Part shown: positions 10,569-23,538 of the stretch, piece by piece
How the letters are laid out: the number at the start of each line of letters is the position of its first letter
Numbering within the stretch: the first letter of the stretch is position 1
From: Phaeosphaeria sp. MPI-PUGE-AT-0046c
Taxonomy: Eukaryota; Ascomycota; Dothideomycetes; Pleosporales; Phaeosphaeriaceae
Assembly: GCA_020747045.1 (NCBI GenBank)
Contig: JAGTJN010000001.1
Coordinates: 1 to 64,000, forward strand
DNA length: 64,000 nt
Reading direction: 5' to 3'
Made by a program: the position numbers and the translations under genes
The notes under the pieces: generated by a model
The model's database searches: none
What the model saw: only the letters and a program-made list of their open reading frames with translations
Told to the model about the DNA's origin: nothing

Positions 10569-13500
10569 CTACTCCGCCTTCTTTGCGATGTAATCTCCAA
10601 TACTAATGATGTCCTTGCCGTCCATTAGTTCAAAAACAGCAACAGAGACGCGGAAATCCCGCCAAACCAAGTTCCGTAGTTCTATCGCCATCAATGAGTC
10701 AACACCGTAGTCTGCGAAGCTCTTTCGCACATTCAAGTCCTCGGACTGTACCCCCAAGGCATGGACGAGCTTGTGTTCAAGTACTCGCACAACAGCAGCG
10801 CTTTTGCTTTTGATGTCAGTGGCCTGCCAGAAAGCCTGTAAAGCATCTTTGTACGAGGAGCTCGATGTGGCGGTTGGTACGACAGATGCGTGGGGCCGCA
10901 CGACGTCGAAAGGCGCGAACAAAGGAGTCTGAAGATGCGACGGAGGGTTCATGCCGCTGGCACGAATGTCTTCCGGCGTACTAATGCCAATAAGAACCTG
11001 ACTGTCCTCCGGGGCAAGCGGAGGGAGGCTAGGATCGCAGTAATGCTCCAAAATTGCCAGGAGATCCTCTGTATGGATGGGCATCATGTCGCGAACCCGT
11101 TCACGGACACGGTGGTAGTCTGAATGCTCGGCTATTGTACCTATACTCTGCATCCAACCGATATCGAGAGAGACCGAGGTGCAGGAGTCGTTCTGTATGG
11201 TGCGCAGGCGTGCGAGGGCATCCAAGAAGCTACTGCCCGCAGCATAGTTGCACTGCGTCAGGCTCCCATAAATGCCGCAGAGGGACGACGTCAGAATGAA
11301 GAAATCCAGGTCTTTGGGAAGTAGTTTATGAAGATTCCAGCTAGACTCAATCTTGGTCTGGATAGTTTGTGTCCATTGCTTATGAGTCATGCTGTCGTAC
11401 GGCGCATCCTGCAAGTTCATCAGTACACCAAGTACCGTACAAAGCTTGAGTGTAGACCTACGTTGAGCACCATCGCCAAATTCATACAGCCCCGGATTGG
11501 TGGCATGCCGGAACAACCACGGAGCATGTTGCTTAGCTCTGTTCTTGACGTGATATCACACTGTGGGGCGATTACATTGACACGCTTGCTCCTCAGCTGA
11601 GAAATCAAGTCACTGGCAGCTACTGAGGATGGACCGGAGCGTGATGGAACGATGATATTCCTAGCACCCCGATCCACCATCCACTGCAGAATCGTGCGTC
11701 CCACACCACCCAAACCGCCTGCGATGAGGTAGGACACTTTCGAGTCAAATTGCCAGCTGCACTTATATTTCAGTGTTTTCTGCTAGATGTTAGGCTCTAC
11801 GAAGCCGTTCAAAGCTCATTCTTAGAGACTTACTGAAACGATATCACTTGGGTCGACTCTGATCACAATGCGTCCTGTGCTTTTACCACTCTGCATGTTG
11901 CGAAAGGCAGCCTCGACTTTGAACACTGGGTATATGTGCAAAGGGGCAGGCGGCTGCATTTTTCCGATGCTAGCGAAATGTAGGACTTCCTCGACCAAAG
12001 TTCTAGTGAGTGTGCGATTTGTCATGGTTAGTAGTAGCAGATCGACGGAAGAGAAACTAATGTTCCTTGCGAAACTCCCCATCGGGAGCATCGAGTTCGC
12101 CATTATGTCCGACTTCCCGATTTCGATGAAGTGGCCATACGGTGCAACCAATTCCCAGGATTCCCGTAAAGATTGTCCTGCGAGTGAATTCAGCACAACA
12201 TCTACACCGTACCCGCCTGTGACGCGCCTAATACCACTAGCGAAGGAAGTATCTCGGCTGAAGAACACATGCGACTCTGGGATATTCAGGCCGTCTGGAG
12301 ATATTGCTAGCTGGCGCTTTTCCTCTGTGCCGACAGTAACGAACACCTCCGCGCCAATCATTTGGGCAATCTTGACAGCCATTTGTCCTGTACCACCAGC
12401 GGCAGAATGTATAAGAACCTTCTGTCCTTGTTGCAAGCGAGCGACGTAATGGAATGCATACCATGCTGTCACCCCAGGGCAGAGCATAGCAACCGCATCC
12501 ACCATCGACAAGTTCGTGGGCACCTTGAAAACATAGTCTGCAGGCGCACGAGGATAAGTGCGCATACACCCGTGCGAAATCATCAGGACTTGGTCGCCAA
12601 GATTGAACTCGTTCGTGCAATCTGAGCCCACGCGTGTAACAGCACCTGCACATTCAAAGCCCATTTTTTCTTTCCCCAACCGTCCCATGGACGAAAACAC
12701 GTCTCGGAAACTTAGAGGCCACAAGTTAGATTCGATCTCAATGTCTCTTGGGCGTAAGGGCGGCTGAATGTCTTCTATGAACCGCAGTGTGTCCAACAGG
12801 CCAGGCGTCACCACCTCCAGCTTCAGTGGGGGCCCAGGCTGCCAAGGTTCGCTGACAGCCCTCAGATGTGTGCGAGAGGCACGTTCAGCGTCCAATTCCA
12901 CTTGCTTCTGTATCCTACCTACGTGGAGATGTCCGGCACGAACAATGAATTCAATCTCTGTAGACTGAGGCACCTCCAGGAAGCAGACTTTCAGCACTTG
13001 GAGTAAAGGAGCTATAGTGGCCCCGGTCGTTTCGAATGAAACGGTGACGAAGTGTGTGTCATTTTTCTCATTTCGAAGCGCACGGAAAAACCCTGTCGCA
13101 GTCGACAATGGAGGCGTGGCTTCTTCGCTGCTGTCCTCGCTGCAGTCTTCGCTGCAAGTGACCCACAGAAAGTTTCGCGCCTTATGGATGCAAGATCGTA
13201 GCGTGCTAAACATAGACTCGTTAAGTCGACCGAGGATCGGACAGCCAACCTCGAGCAGTGAAATGACGACAGCTGAGTCGCATATAGCTTCGAGAGGATC
13301 TCCGATGCGCTCAAGAGATGTAACTCGCGTTTCTGAATGTCGTTCCTCGATTCCAGCGGCCAGCCTGCATTGTGTCTCTGAAGCTTGATCGATGATGACC
13401 ACAACTTGGCTCTGATGCTTTTCGACGACACCACCTTCGCTCTTGGCGGTGCAAAGCGCTCTTGAAATCATAACACTGGTCAAGTGATAAGTGTCTTCCT

Positions 13501-16500
13501 CATCACCCTTCACCAAGACCTCAACGCCCGAGAAGCCGCTTTCACGGAGCAATTCGTCCCATCGATCTTCAGTAACGAGTGGGGTGTCGGAACGCCAATG
13601 TTCACTTGCAGACCACCATCCTTCGAGGGAGCCAAACGCAACATTAGCGCATGCGCTTTCGAGATCGGTAACTTCGAGTAGGATGAGATGACCCCCAGGT
13701 TTGAGAAGCTTATGAAGATGACTCAAAGTCGTGATAAGGTCCGACGTAGCGTGAAGGACGCTTCCCGCTACTATAAGATCGTAGCTCGCATCGAGGAACC
13801 CTTGCTTCAGAGGCTTGTCATTCAGATCTAGTGTCTTAAACAACATTCGGTCTTCAAAGTCTCGAAATCTGTGCCGGGCCTCTTCGAAGAAAGACGGAGA
13901 GATATCCGTGTACGTATATGAGCCAAACCGGGTTTGTCCGGTATCGTGCTCGAGGTCTTTAAACGCTGCCAGGAAGCTACGAGACATGCTGCCGGTCCCT
14001 GCACCGACTTCAAGAATAGAGAGTCCAGGTTTTTCGTGGCTTGCCAGATCAAGAAAATTCCACAGGCGAATGTCCTGCGCGAGATTGCTAAAGCTGAACA
14101 CATAGAAGTCTTCTGCAGCTTGATTGTTGAACAGCACTTCCAACGGATTAATTTCCCCACGTAGAATTGCTGGCAGCGCTTGTGCCACGTGACTGAATAC
14201 CCGCCACTCTGGTTGTTCTATCTCACACTCTCGTAGCAGGTGCGCCAGCGCTTCATCATCGATATCAAGTTGGTCGTGTGGCTGACACCGCGTTCCCAAC
14301 GATGCTTTGTACTTGACCATGTATCCAGAAATCGAGTCGCAGTCTGCGACAGTAAGCTGTTGCAATGCCCTTTGAGCCGATAGCCGTACTGCAGTCTCAA
14401 TCTTGCAGTAGAAGCTTTGGCTGACTGTGCCTTTGTTATTAGAGGCGTGCGGCAGAAGCAGGTGTTGCAGTTGCTCAGCGTCCAGCGAGCTCAACTGCGG
14501 TTTCCAACTGATTCCGTGCATTAGCGTACGACTTCTTTGGTCATCGATAGTACTGTGGCGTTGGGAGACTTCCGCATTGGTGAGTTGTTGTATACTACAC
14601 AGTAGATTGTTAGACTCGTCCATAACGTAGACATTTTCTTCGTCCTGGGCCATGTCACTCTCAGTTGCGGAGGTAGAAGTGCATAAATGTAATGAGGAGT
14701 AATCACTATCCCATGATTTCGCCGATATCCAGGCACGTTGGAAGTGCGAAGGAACCAATGTTGGTACCTCTTGAGTCAGGCCTTGAGAAACATGCGCCAC
14801 GAGCAGATGCACCGCCGCATCGAGGACCGCCGGGTGCACTGATCTTGACGAATTGTCAAGGATATTTTCAAGTGCAGTCGTATCAATACGAGCTGTTGAA
14901 GTCTTATTCCCATCCCAAGCAATATCTCTTAGCAATCGAAAGGAAGGACCATATTTGACTCCAATGCGTTCGCAAAAGCTGTAGAATGCATGTTGGTCGA
15001 CGCTCTTACTGCAGCCCCGCATTGATGAGCGCACACGATTGCATATTTGAGTGTGATGCTGTGATGTCTCATCAGTCCAATTTTCACTCGCGCTTGAACG
15101 TGCGTGCTGTGCCTGGATCTCCGCCGTGAGGCATGTTTTCCACTTGCCATCATAGGACGAGTAGACGACGCATTGGAAGCAATTGACGGTTCTATCAAAT
15201 TGGTTCTGTGTGGGCCGCAATTCGACAACAGTCTCAGTTGCTTCAGACAAACTCTCTCGAACGAGAATCGGGGCCAAAAACCGGGCATCTTTGATCACGA
15301 ATCCACTGATCGTGCGGCCTGTACTAACAGCTTGCCGCACAGCTTCGACTGCCATGACTAACATGCCAGTACCTGGGCATACAGCTGTTTCATTCACCTA
15401 AAGACGTGCAAGGTCAGTCATTGCCCATACTGGAGTGTCCGCCAAATCACGAGGACACGAAACACCTTTCTTGAAAACTTACAACATGATCAGCCAACCA
15501 AGGAAACGACTCGACACTAAGCCAGTTCCTCCATCTCGGCTGTAGAGGATTCCAGTCATGCGCTGGCGTCCCTAACAGATATCCCCTTGTACATGCGCGC
15601 ATCCTGTGGTCTTTGCTGAGTCGAGACTCGGACCAGTACCGCTTGCTATGATCGAAAGGGTACGCAGGGCAGTCAGTAAGTAATGATGTGCTGCCATCAT
15701 GACTATAACCATTACTCTTGAGTATACACACGTTATGGCCATGGACGAAGAGCGCACCAGCCACCTTGAGAATTGAGGTCTGAGGAGTTTGGCCGCGCCG
15801 CAATGCTGAATGATAGTTTAAATGACCAACAGTTTCTTTGCACGAGCGTCGCAGTGTTGCATGCGGCCCGATTTCAATCACATCACTGATCGGTCGGGTC
15901 CAAAGTGGAAGTCGCCTCAGGATAGAGCTATCTGCCATACAATTTAAAGCTTCTGCAAATCTCACGGGTGAGAGTAGATTCTCGACCCAATATTGTGGCT
16001 GTGATAGTACGTCGGCGGCAACTGGACATGCAGTAACGGAGCTGACCATAACGATTCCCGTAGAATTATTGCTGTCAGCCTGCAGGTGACCCATAGATTT
16101 GGCATAGTCGTCAGAGAAAGGATGCATGGCCGGTGAGTGATATGCAACGCCAGTGTTTACCTTTTGAGCAAAGATTTCTTGCTTTTGTAACATTTCCTTG
16201 AGCGTATCAAGATGACTCGATGGACCAGAGAGCGTGAGATTGCTTGCACTGTTGATGCAAGCTACACTGATGGTCTCTTTTTCCGTCGTGCGAAGAAGGC
16301 TGAGATGTGCCAGGACCTCGCGCTCGGTTAGGTTCACTGACAGCATGGCACCAGGATCAGAGATAGATGCGTTGCGAGCCTGTTCTGCGACTTGTCCACG
16401 ATGATAGGCGACTACGCATGCACTCTCGTGCGAAAGCGCTCCGGTGGCGTAGGCAGCTGCTATTTCACCACTAGAGTGTCCAATCACAACGGCAGGCATA

Positions 16501-18685
16501 ACGTCCCATGATCGAAGTAGATCCACGAGGGCAATCTGGAGCACCGTACACAACGGCTGACTGACTGACGGGTTGTGGATCTTCAAAGGGTCGTTCAGTA
16601 GTTCAAGAACAGACCAATGACACCCAATTCGTGCCAGATATCGGTCAGATTTGGCCACAGAGTACTTGAATACCTGGTATCTGACGAGTTCAACACCCAT
16701 GCCAGAATACTGCGCCCCTTGACCCGTGAAAACGAAAGCAATGGTTCCAGTCTCGTTGGATGCACGCCTGGGTTGCTCTGTGACAAGTACAGTCGCCACG
16801 TCGGTATTCGAGCTCGAATCCTCAGCGGCGTCATCTGGTGGAGATACGACAGCGAAGGTGCGCCAGGACATAACAGACCGCCGTGTTGCCAATGTATAGC
16901 AAAGACGATTCAAACGGTCAGCATCATGGTGTATTGACCGTTTGTAGAAGTCCTGATAAACATGAAGCATGCGTTGTAAGGAGGCAGCGTCGGCCGCACT
17001 CCAGACAAGAAGTCTGGCGCCCGCTGCAAGCCCAGTCAGTTCACAAGATGTGGAGGTAGTCGAAGATTCCATGGCTTTCACTCGGCGATATGTGCTGTTT
17101 GTGACCTGGTGATGACCAGGAAGATCATGGCTCTGAAGGTAGGAAGCGGAATCATCAAGCACAGCATGCGAGTTGGTCCCTCCGAAACCGAACGAATTGA
17201 TGGAGACTCGCCGGAGGCCAGTACTTGGCCAGGGGAGACAACGAGTGGGTATCTGGACGTTGAAAAAATCGGCATCAATGTCAGGGTTCAGTGTCTCGAA
17301 AAGAGCATTAGGCGGAATGGTGCCACGCTCAAGCATCAAAACACACTTCACGACTGCGGCGAGCCCACTTGCAGCCTCGAGGTGGCCAACATTGGCTTTC
17401 AGAGAACCACTTTAGGTATCTTGTTAGTTAATGGTACTTTTTTGTGCGCCCATTGCCGAGATGGACTCACACGTAAAGAGGCGCTGCGGACGTTCGACAT
17501 GGTCGAAACACGCGACCTATGGCGGTGACCTCGACGGGATCTCCACGCACGGTCCCCGTACCTGCAGTAGTCAGCTATCAGAATACACAACGAATACGAC
17601 GAGGGGGATGGACAGGTGAAGTTGGAAAGCACTAGGTCACACACCATGGGCTTCAAAGTAGCGAGTATCGTCTAGGGCGAGCCCAGCTTTAGCATACACG
17701 TGTCGAATGAGGCTTTCCTGGGCCGGTGCGCTCGGCTGCGTCCACGTCGGTGTTCGCCCGTCCTGGTTGGACGCTGTGGCTCGCAGCACGGCCCGTATCA
17801 TGTCGCCGTCAGCAAGAGCGCCGGCTAGCGCCTTCACCACCAAGGCTACAACACCTTCGCCACGTCCAAAGCCATTGGCTCGCGCATCGAAGCTATGACA
17901 TTTGCTGTCTGTAGACAGAAAGTTCATATTGGCAAGCTGTGCTGTCGAATCGGTGGTGAGCAGCGCGTTGCAGCCAATCACGAGGGCCTGCGATGCATGT
18001 TCAGCGCACGTGACTGTCATGTGGGAGCACATGTTGGAGATGTACGTACAGCGGTAGCGTCGCCACTGCGTATCGACTGGCAGGCCATATCCAGCGCAAC
18101 CAGCCCGCTAGAACATGCTGTGTCGATATGGACACTAGGTCCATGTAGATCAAAAAACCAGCTTACTCGGTTTGCCAGCGCAGTGCTGGCCGTGCCGATG
18201 CCACCATGGCGCGGGGCTGCGTCGGGGTCCCTGGCCTGCATGAGGGCGTATTCACCGGTGCACGACGAGGCATACACGGCGGTGCGACTGCCGCGGACGC
18301 CTTCCATCGTCATCCCGCCGTTTTCCAGTGCGTGATATGCGGCCTCTAGCGCCCAGCGATGCTGTGGATCCATAGCTGCAGCTTCCCGAGCTGGGATAGC
18401 AAAGAAGGGTGCATCGAAGACTGCCGGGTCCTCTCGGGTGAAATGCGCGCCTCGCCCGCACAGCTGGGTCCCATTAGTCCACCATCACGGCAACTGGTAA
18501 GATGGAACCAAACGAACCGTGTTTGCCTTCCCAGAATCGTCATAGAACGCGTCCACGGCCACACGGCTTTCTGGCCATTCTGTCATAAGGTTTTTCCCAT
18601 GAGCAAGTACATTCCAAAATGCATCCTCATCTGTTGCTTCCTGTGGCATTCTGAAGGCCATACCGACAATGGCGAATGGCTCCAT
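10569..18685 (-). CDS. Highly reducing type I polyketide synthase (KS-AT-DH-MT-ER-KR-ACP)
   Basis: Eight exons joined in phase: 18685-18518, 18463-18050, 17987-17645, 17561-17471, 17409-15483, 15397-11834, 11782-11462, 11408-10569, giving about 2555 residues. The start MEPFAIVGMAFRMP is a usual HR-PKS N-terminus. Domains in order: KS with catalytic Cys173 (DTACSSG), His308 (EAHGTGT) and His348 (GHLEAASG); AT with GHSSGE near 650; DH with HVVNETAVCPG near 981 and HPAVLDA near 1175; C-methyltransferase with ILEVGAGTG near 1445; ER with HSAAGGTGQ near 1980; KR with LIAGGLGGVGR near 2190; ACP with GVDSL near 2511. All key residues look intact, so it should make a reduced, C-methylated chain. No thioesterase domain is present, so release must occur in trans. 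The neighbouring hydrolase that could do this looks broken. Product unknown. Confidence 0.95.
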
Positions 18686-19498
18686 CGCGATAAAACAATC
18701 TACTAGCTGCACCGTACCGGGTGGATACAAAGTGAATTACCGAATGGATCGTGTTTGTTTCGTGGATAGATCTAGAAATGTTGTAGTTCAAGGATTCGAT
18801 GCCGACACGACCTTTGTCCTGCCTACTTGCGAAGACAATCCCCGACTTTATATTAGAAAGGGCTTTTTATGTTACCATAGACCCGCTAGGAAGATCTTCG
18901 TATCCCTCAAGTTCTCCAGCCCATACCGGCCGCCGTGCTTAGAGCCCTTGTTGGGATGTTGTCTCAGACATAGCCGACAGGTGAAGGCTCTCGGCTCCCA
19001 TGTCACATAGAAATCACTCGGCTCCGATGCCCAGGTCTTGCATCATCCAGAATCGATTGCATGGGCTTTGAGAACCAACCAAAGAGCGCCACTGTCTTGG
19101 AACCTTGCTCATGACTACATCTATGGGCCATGTGCTCGACCTCTATATTCTCGTTGTACGAGGACATCGTCGATGGATCATCAGAAGGATGTAGCACAAA
19201 ACTCAGGGTACATGCGATTCGCCCACCAATTGATTCTGCATATTACGTGAGAAGGCTATCCTTTCCGGTCATAGCAATCTTTTAACCGGTGTTGCAATAC
19301 GCCCCACCCGTTCCTTTTCGATCGAGCCAACAAGATTTTGTTCACAAATTAAAAATCCTCTGATCAATGCAGCCATATCTGCAGGTCAATGCATGCGTCG
19401 TACGTGGTCGTGGAGCTTGAGACATAATCGAAGTAGCTTTTTCAAAGGTTTACATCCTACTCAGTTCTCTTTCGTATCCGTATACTTGCCTTGTCAAA
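18686..19498. promoter_or_regulatory. Shared divergent region between PKS and hydrolase
   Basis: About 0.8 kb between the PKS start (minus strand) and the hydrolase start (plus strand). It has no coding content that I recognise. By position it must hold both promoters; I did not find a convincing regulator-binding palindrome. Confidence 0.45.
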
Positions 19499-20592
19499 AT
19501 GCGCTTCTTATGCTTTCACGGGAGAGGAACGAACGTAGAGGTAAAATCTCTTGTTCACATGAGATACTCAACATATGCTAATCTCGTGATATAGGCGTTT
19601 AGAGATCAAGCAAGTACTTAGCCTTACACCTCGAAACTTGCTTTCACGCTAACGATGTTTTAGTGAAGCTACGCGAAGTCCTAAGTGACGACCACGAGTT
19701 TGTCTTTCTCAATGGCAACCTATCAGCACCCCCTCCAGAAGGTTCGTTCCTTTAGCCTTCGATGAAGCACAGATGCCTCTCATGTCTTTCTAGACTCAGG
19801 AAAATCTCCGATCCCAGAATTGCAACAATTAGGGCTATGCCCCATCGGTGAGGGTTAAAAAATGTTCCGCTCCATTCATCAGGATCTCCGTATCTTCATC
19901 CAGAAGCAAGGTCCTTTCTTTGGATTCATGGGGTTTTCATGGGGTTTTCTGAAGGAGCAAGCGTAGCAGCAACGATTCTGGTAGAGGATTTCCGACGATG
20001 CAATGGATCTCTCGGCATCAAATATGCAATTCTTTTCTGCAGTGCACCCGCGTTGGAGCTGGGCTTCAATATCAATTCAATTATGACTACCCAAGTCAGG
20101 AAGTAAGTCTTCACCTTAGAAAGACGGCCATGTTCTGCGTGTTCCAACTGCAGAAATTTGGAACGTTTTACCTCGAGTAGTTTTACAACAGCGTCTGAAG
20201 GGACAGATCACAAATAGTCCGGAATTAGTTTTTACTCATTTGAACTCATTTTCGATGGGAGGGAGATACGTTGCACGAAGAGCCCCTTTAAATAATCCGA
20301 GTGTTCTACACTGACCTGTGAGTATAATCCGCAGTAACTAACACGATCCTTGGTCGCGACGACCATAATCAAACGACCACAACTTGTTTGCTCCTCCACA
20401 TCAGAAGCGCAGCAGGCATTTGTGCCGCTCCAAACCCGCAGAGCGCGAAAATTTGTTAATTGCAGGCAACTGATAGTACTCCGCGAATTTCCCGTTGTAG
20501 TGTCGGTACAGAATCATGATTTTCAGCTATCCACATATGCAGAAGATTTATTACACCATGTTTTGAAAGCCACCAGGGAATGTGTTCGTTGA
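19499..20592 (+). pseudogene. LovG/FSH1-type serine hydrolase, disrupted
   Basis: Exon 1 (19499-19540) reads MRFLCFHGRGTNVE, the standard start of FSH1-family hydrolases. Introns 19541-19594 and 19614-19663 (branch GCTAAC) join AFRDQAMKLREVLSDD and HEFVFLNGNLSAPPPE. Further on, one frame gives DLRIFIQKQGPFFGFMGFS, leading into the nucleophile elbow G-F-S-E-G. The rest of the elbow (EGASVAATILVEDF) lies in another frame because an 11-bp block, CATGGGGTTTT, is repeated at 19927-19948. The 3' part (from about 20340) has family-like ILGRDDHNQTTTT and a probable last helix, again in different frames. A splice choice with acceptor at 19882 keeps one frame open across the repeat, but then the segment before the elbow no longer resembles the family. 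In related clusters LovG-type enzymes release the HR-PKS product, so this is the expected partner of the adjacent PKS. Confidence 0.7.
19927..19948 (+). repeat. 11-bp perfect tandem duplication in the hydrolase elbow
   Basis: CATGGGGTTTT occurs twice head to tail. Removing one copy restores a continuous frame through the G-F-S-E-G elbow. Eleven is not a multiple of three, so the duplication shifts the frame. Confidence 0.85.
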
Positions 20593-20599
20593 AGATTGA

Positions 20600-21179
20600 G
20601 GGTAACAATAGCTAGGCCTAGCGCTGAGCCCATGAAGCGGAACTGATTAGCGGCGCCCACAGGGACAGCTTTTTATGATCAGTATGGGCTTAGGATGCGA
20701 TAGCTTAGCTCCAGATGGTCAAGGAGTAGAGATCTGAAGCTTACCTTTGTCTCTATTCTCTGCTGTGAGGGCAACAAGCAGGAGAGAGTTCGAGAAGCTG
20801 AAAGCACAACCAAGGCCAGCCACGATTTCAAAAGCGTAAACTTTGCGCTCAACGGTGGATGATGGCTGTAGAGTACCTAAATGCGTAATGGGTGATCCAA
20901 AGGAAAGCCCCCACAATGATCAAGTATATACTCGGAACCTCAGATTTGCTGTATAGCGGCACCGAGGCTTGAAGTTCCATTTACCAACATAAATTGCTGC
21001 GGAAGCTGGTAGTTTGTGACAGCAACAGTAGGACTGACGAATTTTAAGCCACTTCTCGCGACTAAAAGCTTTTCACGTCGCCTTGGATCACTTGATACCA
21101 TTTCGGAGCGCCGAGGCAACTGGTCACCAATGAAGTGCAGTGTGACTGATTGCAAGTTATATTGCGGCAACTCTGACAA
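20600..21179 (-). pseudogene. MFS transporter relic (C-terminal half)
   Basis: Minus-strand pieces read YQLPQQFMLVNGTSSLGAA (about 21015-20955), GLSFGSPITHLGTL then YAFEIVAGLGCAFSFSNSLL and ALTAENRDK (about 20905-20745). Through an intron at about 20738-20675 (GTAAGC donor, AAAAAG acceptor) the last joins to AVPVGAANQFRFMGSALGLA. This order matches the C-terminal half of fungal drug:H+ antiporter-type MFS proteins. A stop and frame change separates the first and second pieces, the similarity ends abruptly after LAIVTLN near 20600, and no N-terminal half is visible up to 21600. It is therefore a fragment, probably of a cluster efflux pump. Its 3' end abuts the end of the broken hydrolase. Confidence 0.6.
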
Positions 21180-21610
21180 ACTGACTGCGACTCCTTGCAG
21201 ATTTGGGGACTATGCTCTGGGGCGCGGTCACTACTAACCACTAGGATGACCGTAACACGTTCAATCTTCGAGCAGGCTGCATGCGCATGTCAGCACAGGG
21301 CAATTTGGAGCAATTTAGCCGTATATCACTATTGGTTGCACCATGTTGGCGCTCTTGCTGTCGCGATCATGGCAAACTTTTGTCCAACAAACTTCATGTC
21401 AATCCGCTTGGTCGGTACACGCGAAGCCAGTACGGCCTCGGCACACTGCTACTTCTTGATTTCCGACAGATATTGGGCGCTTAGACTTCTTGCGCTTATC
21501 CTTCCACATTTCTACTCTCTATGTAGATTGTTTGACGACAAATTACATTTGAAATAGAGCCTTGACCTGAGATTCTTTACAAGTAGGCGGATCCAGCGAC
21601 GACCGACCCG
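21180..21610. other. Intergenic, upstream of P450
   Basis: No recognisable coding sequence. It would have held the N-terminal half of the MFS gene if that gene were complete, but I cannot see it. It serves as promoter region for the P450. Confidence 0.5.
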
Positions 21611-23538
21611 ATGATTCAAGTTTCGGTGCTAGCAATACTCATCAACGTGGCGGGTCTATTGGTACGGCGCATGGAGCTTTACACATGGCATTTCTCTTGC
21701 TGACCTGTCTTGAAAGGGTGTGTTTGCCGCGAGCTATCTATGGTACCTTCTTATTTCGCATCCTCTTCAAAAGTATCCGGGGCCATTGGCGGCCAAATTC
21801 ACGAGCGCCTACGGCGCAAAATTCATATGGCGACGTGACTTTCATTTGAAAGGAATCGAATGGCATGCTAAGTACGGTAAGTTGTGGACTGGTATCAGTG
21901 TAGTGCTGAGCAGTGTCGAAATTGTGAGCGACACTTCACACAATCGTCGGCAGGAACGCAAGCTCCGGGAAAGAAATATTTCCATCTGGTTAATCACGTT
22001 ACTGTATACACATCATACCTAATCATGGTACCCAGGTTCGGTTGTTAGAGTGGCTCCGAACCGCCTCATCTTCAATAGCGCAACGGCTTTGCATGGTATG
22101 TCTGATTGTGCCATCGTGTCTCCCGAGGATCATTGACGGTGCAAGATATTTACAACAATTCAAATGTGACGAAAGGGAAGGCATACTTGCAACTAAGACA
22201 AGACACCAATGGCGCCGGAAACCTCCTTAACACTCTCGAGAGGGAGCCTCATCGACTGAAGCGACGTATCGTGGCTCCTGTGATATCAGAGCGATCAATG
22301 CGAATCTTCGAACCAAGAATGTCGCAAGAGATTGATTCGTTCTTGATACAGCTTCTTAATTCTAGCAGAGAGAAAGAGGTAGTTGACATGTCGCACCGAT
22401 GCGAATGGCTAGGCGTCGATGTCGTTGGTGAGCTAGCATTTGGCTGCGCGCTCAACACGCAGTCAGACCCACTCCACCGTGCTATGGTAGACGGCATCAA
22501 AGCTCGTGGTGACACTGGATCACTCTACTTCTTTTGGAGGCGATTGCGCAACTTTGACTGGGTCTTCAACAAATTGAGCCGAAGTGGCCGCACTGAAGGA
22601 CTGTATCGATCGCTAAAGATGATCATCGTGGCACGCATGAAGATTCCCAAGGATGCAAAGCATGACTTTTTCTCCATGGCTTCGGGTGGGATCAATTCTA
22701 AAGATCCGGGTATCATTGAAGAAGAGTTTTGGGCCGAAGCACTCTTGTTCATAGCCGCGGGTAAGCTGTTGTTAATCCGTATTAAGTGGTGACTACATTT
22801 TTCTGATCTAATGCAGGTGGGACAACTACTGCTACAGCTATGAGCGGAGCATTCTTCTACCTCTCGCGTAATCCTACTGCGTACCAGCGTCTGGCGGCCG
22901 AGATCAGAAATACCTTTTCGTCAGGACATGACATCCGTCAAGGACTACGACTCAGTCAGTGCAAATATCTTCGTGCCGTTATCGAAGAAACCATGCGTAT
23001 GTCTCCCTCTGCTCTCGCCATCGCCTGGCGAGAGCAATATCCGGAATCGGTTGCAGCGGGTGAATCGTTCATTGTTGACGGCCATGTCATTCCACCCGGA
23101 ACGCAGGTAGGTGTAAGCAACTACTGCCTACAGCACGATCCAAGCATATTCGCTGAGCCCTTCGCGTTCCGACCTGAGCGCTGGCTTCTACCAGGATCTG
23201 GCGACTCTGAGGCCACTGATCAGTCCGAAGCTCATGCAGCTATGCGATATGCTTTTGCACCATTCTCTCTTGGCGATCGTGGTTGCGCTGGGAAGCCAAT
23301 GGCCTACCTAGAAATGAGTCTGGTCATTGCGAAAGTGATGTGGTACTTTGACTTTGAAAGGGCGGCTGGGGCGATTGGCGACTTAGGCGGAGGCACAGTG
23401 GGACGGAAAGATGGACGTGGCAGGGCCAACGAGTTCCAGCTCTATGAGGGGGTTGTTGTTGGTCATTATGGTCCGAACTTAATGTTCACACCAAGAGAGA
23501 ACTACCACATGGATATCAAGACTAAGCAGGCAGAATAG
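21611..23538 (+). CDS. Cytochrome P450 monooxygenase
   Basis: Five exons: 21611-21661, 21717-21876, 22036-22095, 22146-22760, 22817-23538, all in phase, giving 535 residues. The N-terminus is hydrophobic (a membrane anchor of about 25 residues), followed by the hinge PLQKYPGPLAAKF. Family motifs are present: I-helix AAGGTTTATAM (about 294), ExxR in EETMRMSP (about 351), PERW, and the haem-binding FSLGDRGCAG with the ligand Cys at about 451. All catalytic motifs are intact. The style is that of fungal benzoate-4-hydroxylase/isotrichodermin-hydroxylase-like P450s, endoplasmic-reticulum bound and fed by a CPR reductase. Its position beside the PKS suggests it oxidises the polyketide product; the substrate is unknown. 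The second intron (159 bp) is longer than the others, but the join (KYG-SVVRVAPNR) is convincing. Confidence 0.93.

Noticed and set aside
11868..17528. Several plus-strand open frames opposite the PKS
   Set aside because: They lie antisense to conserved PKS domains, have no motifs and no start context; they are shadows of a GC-balanced coding strand.
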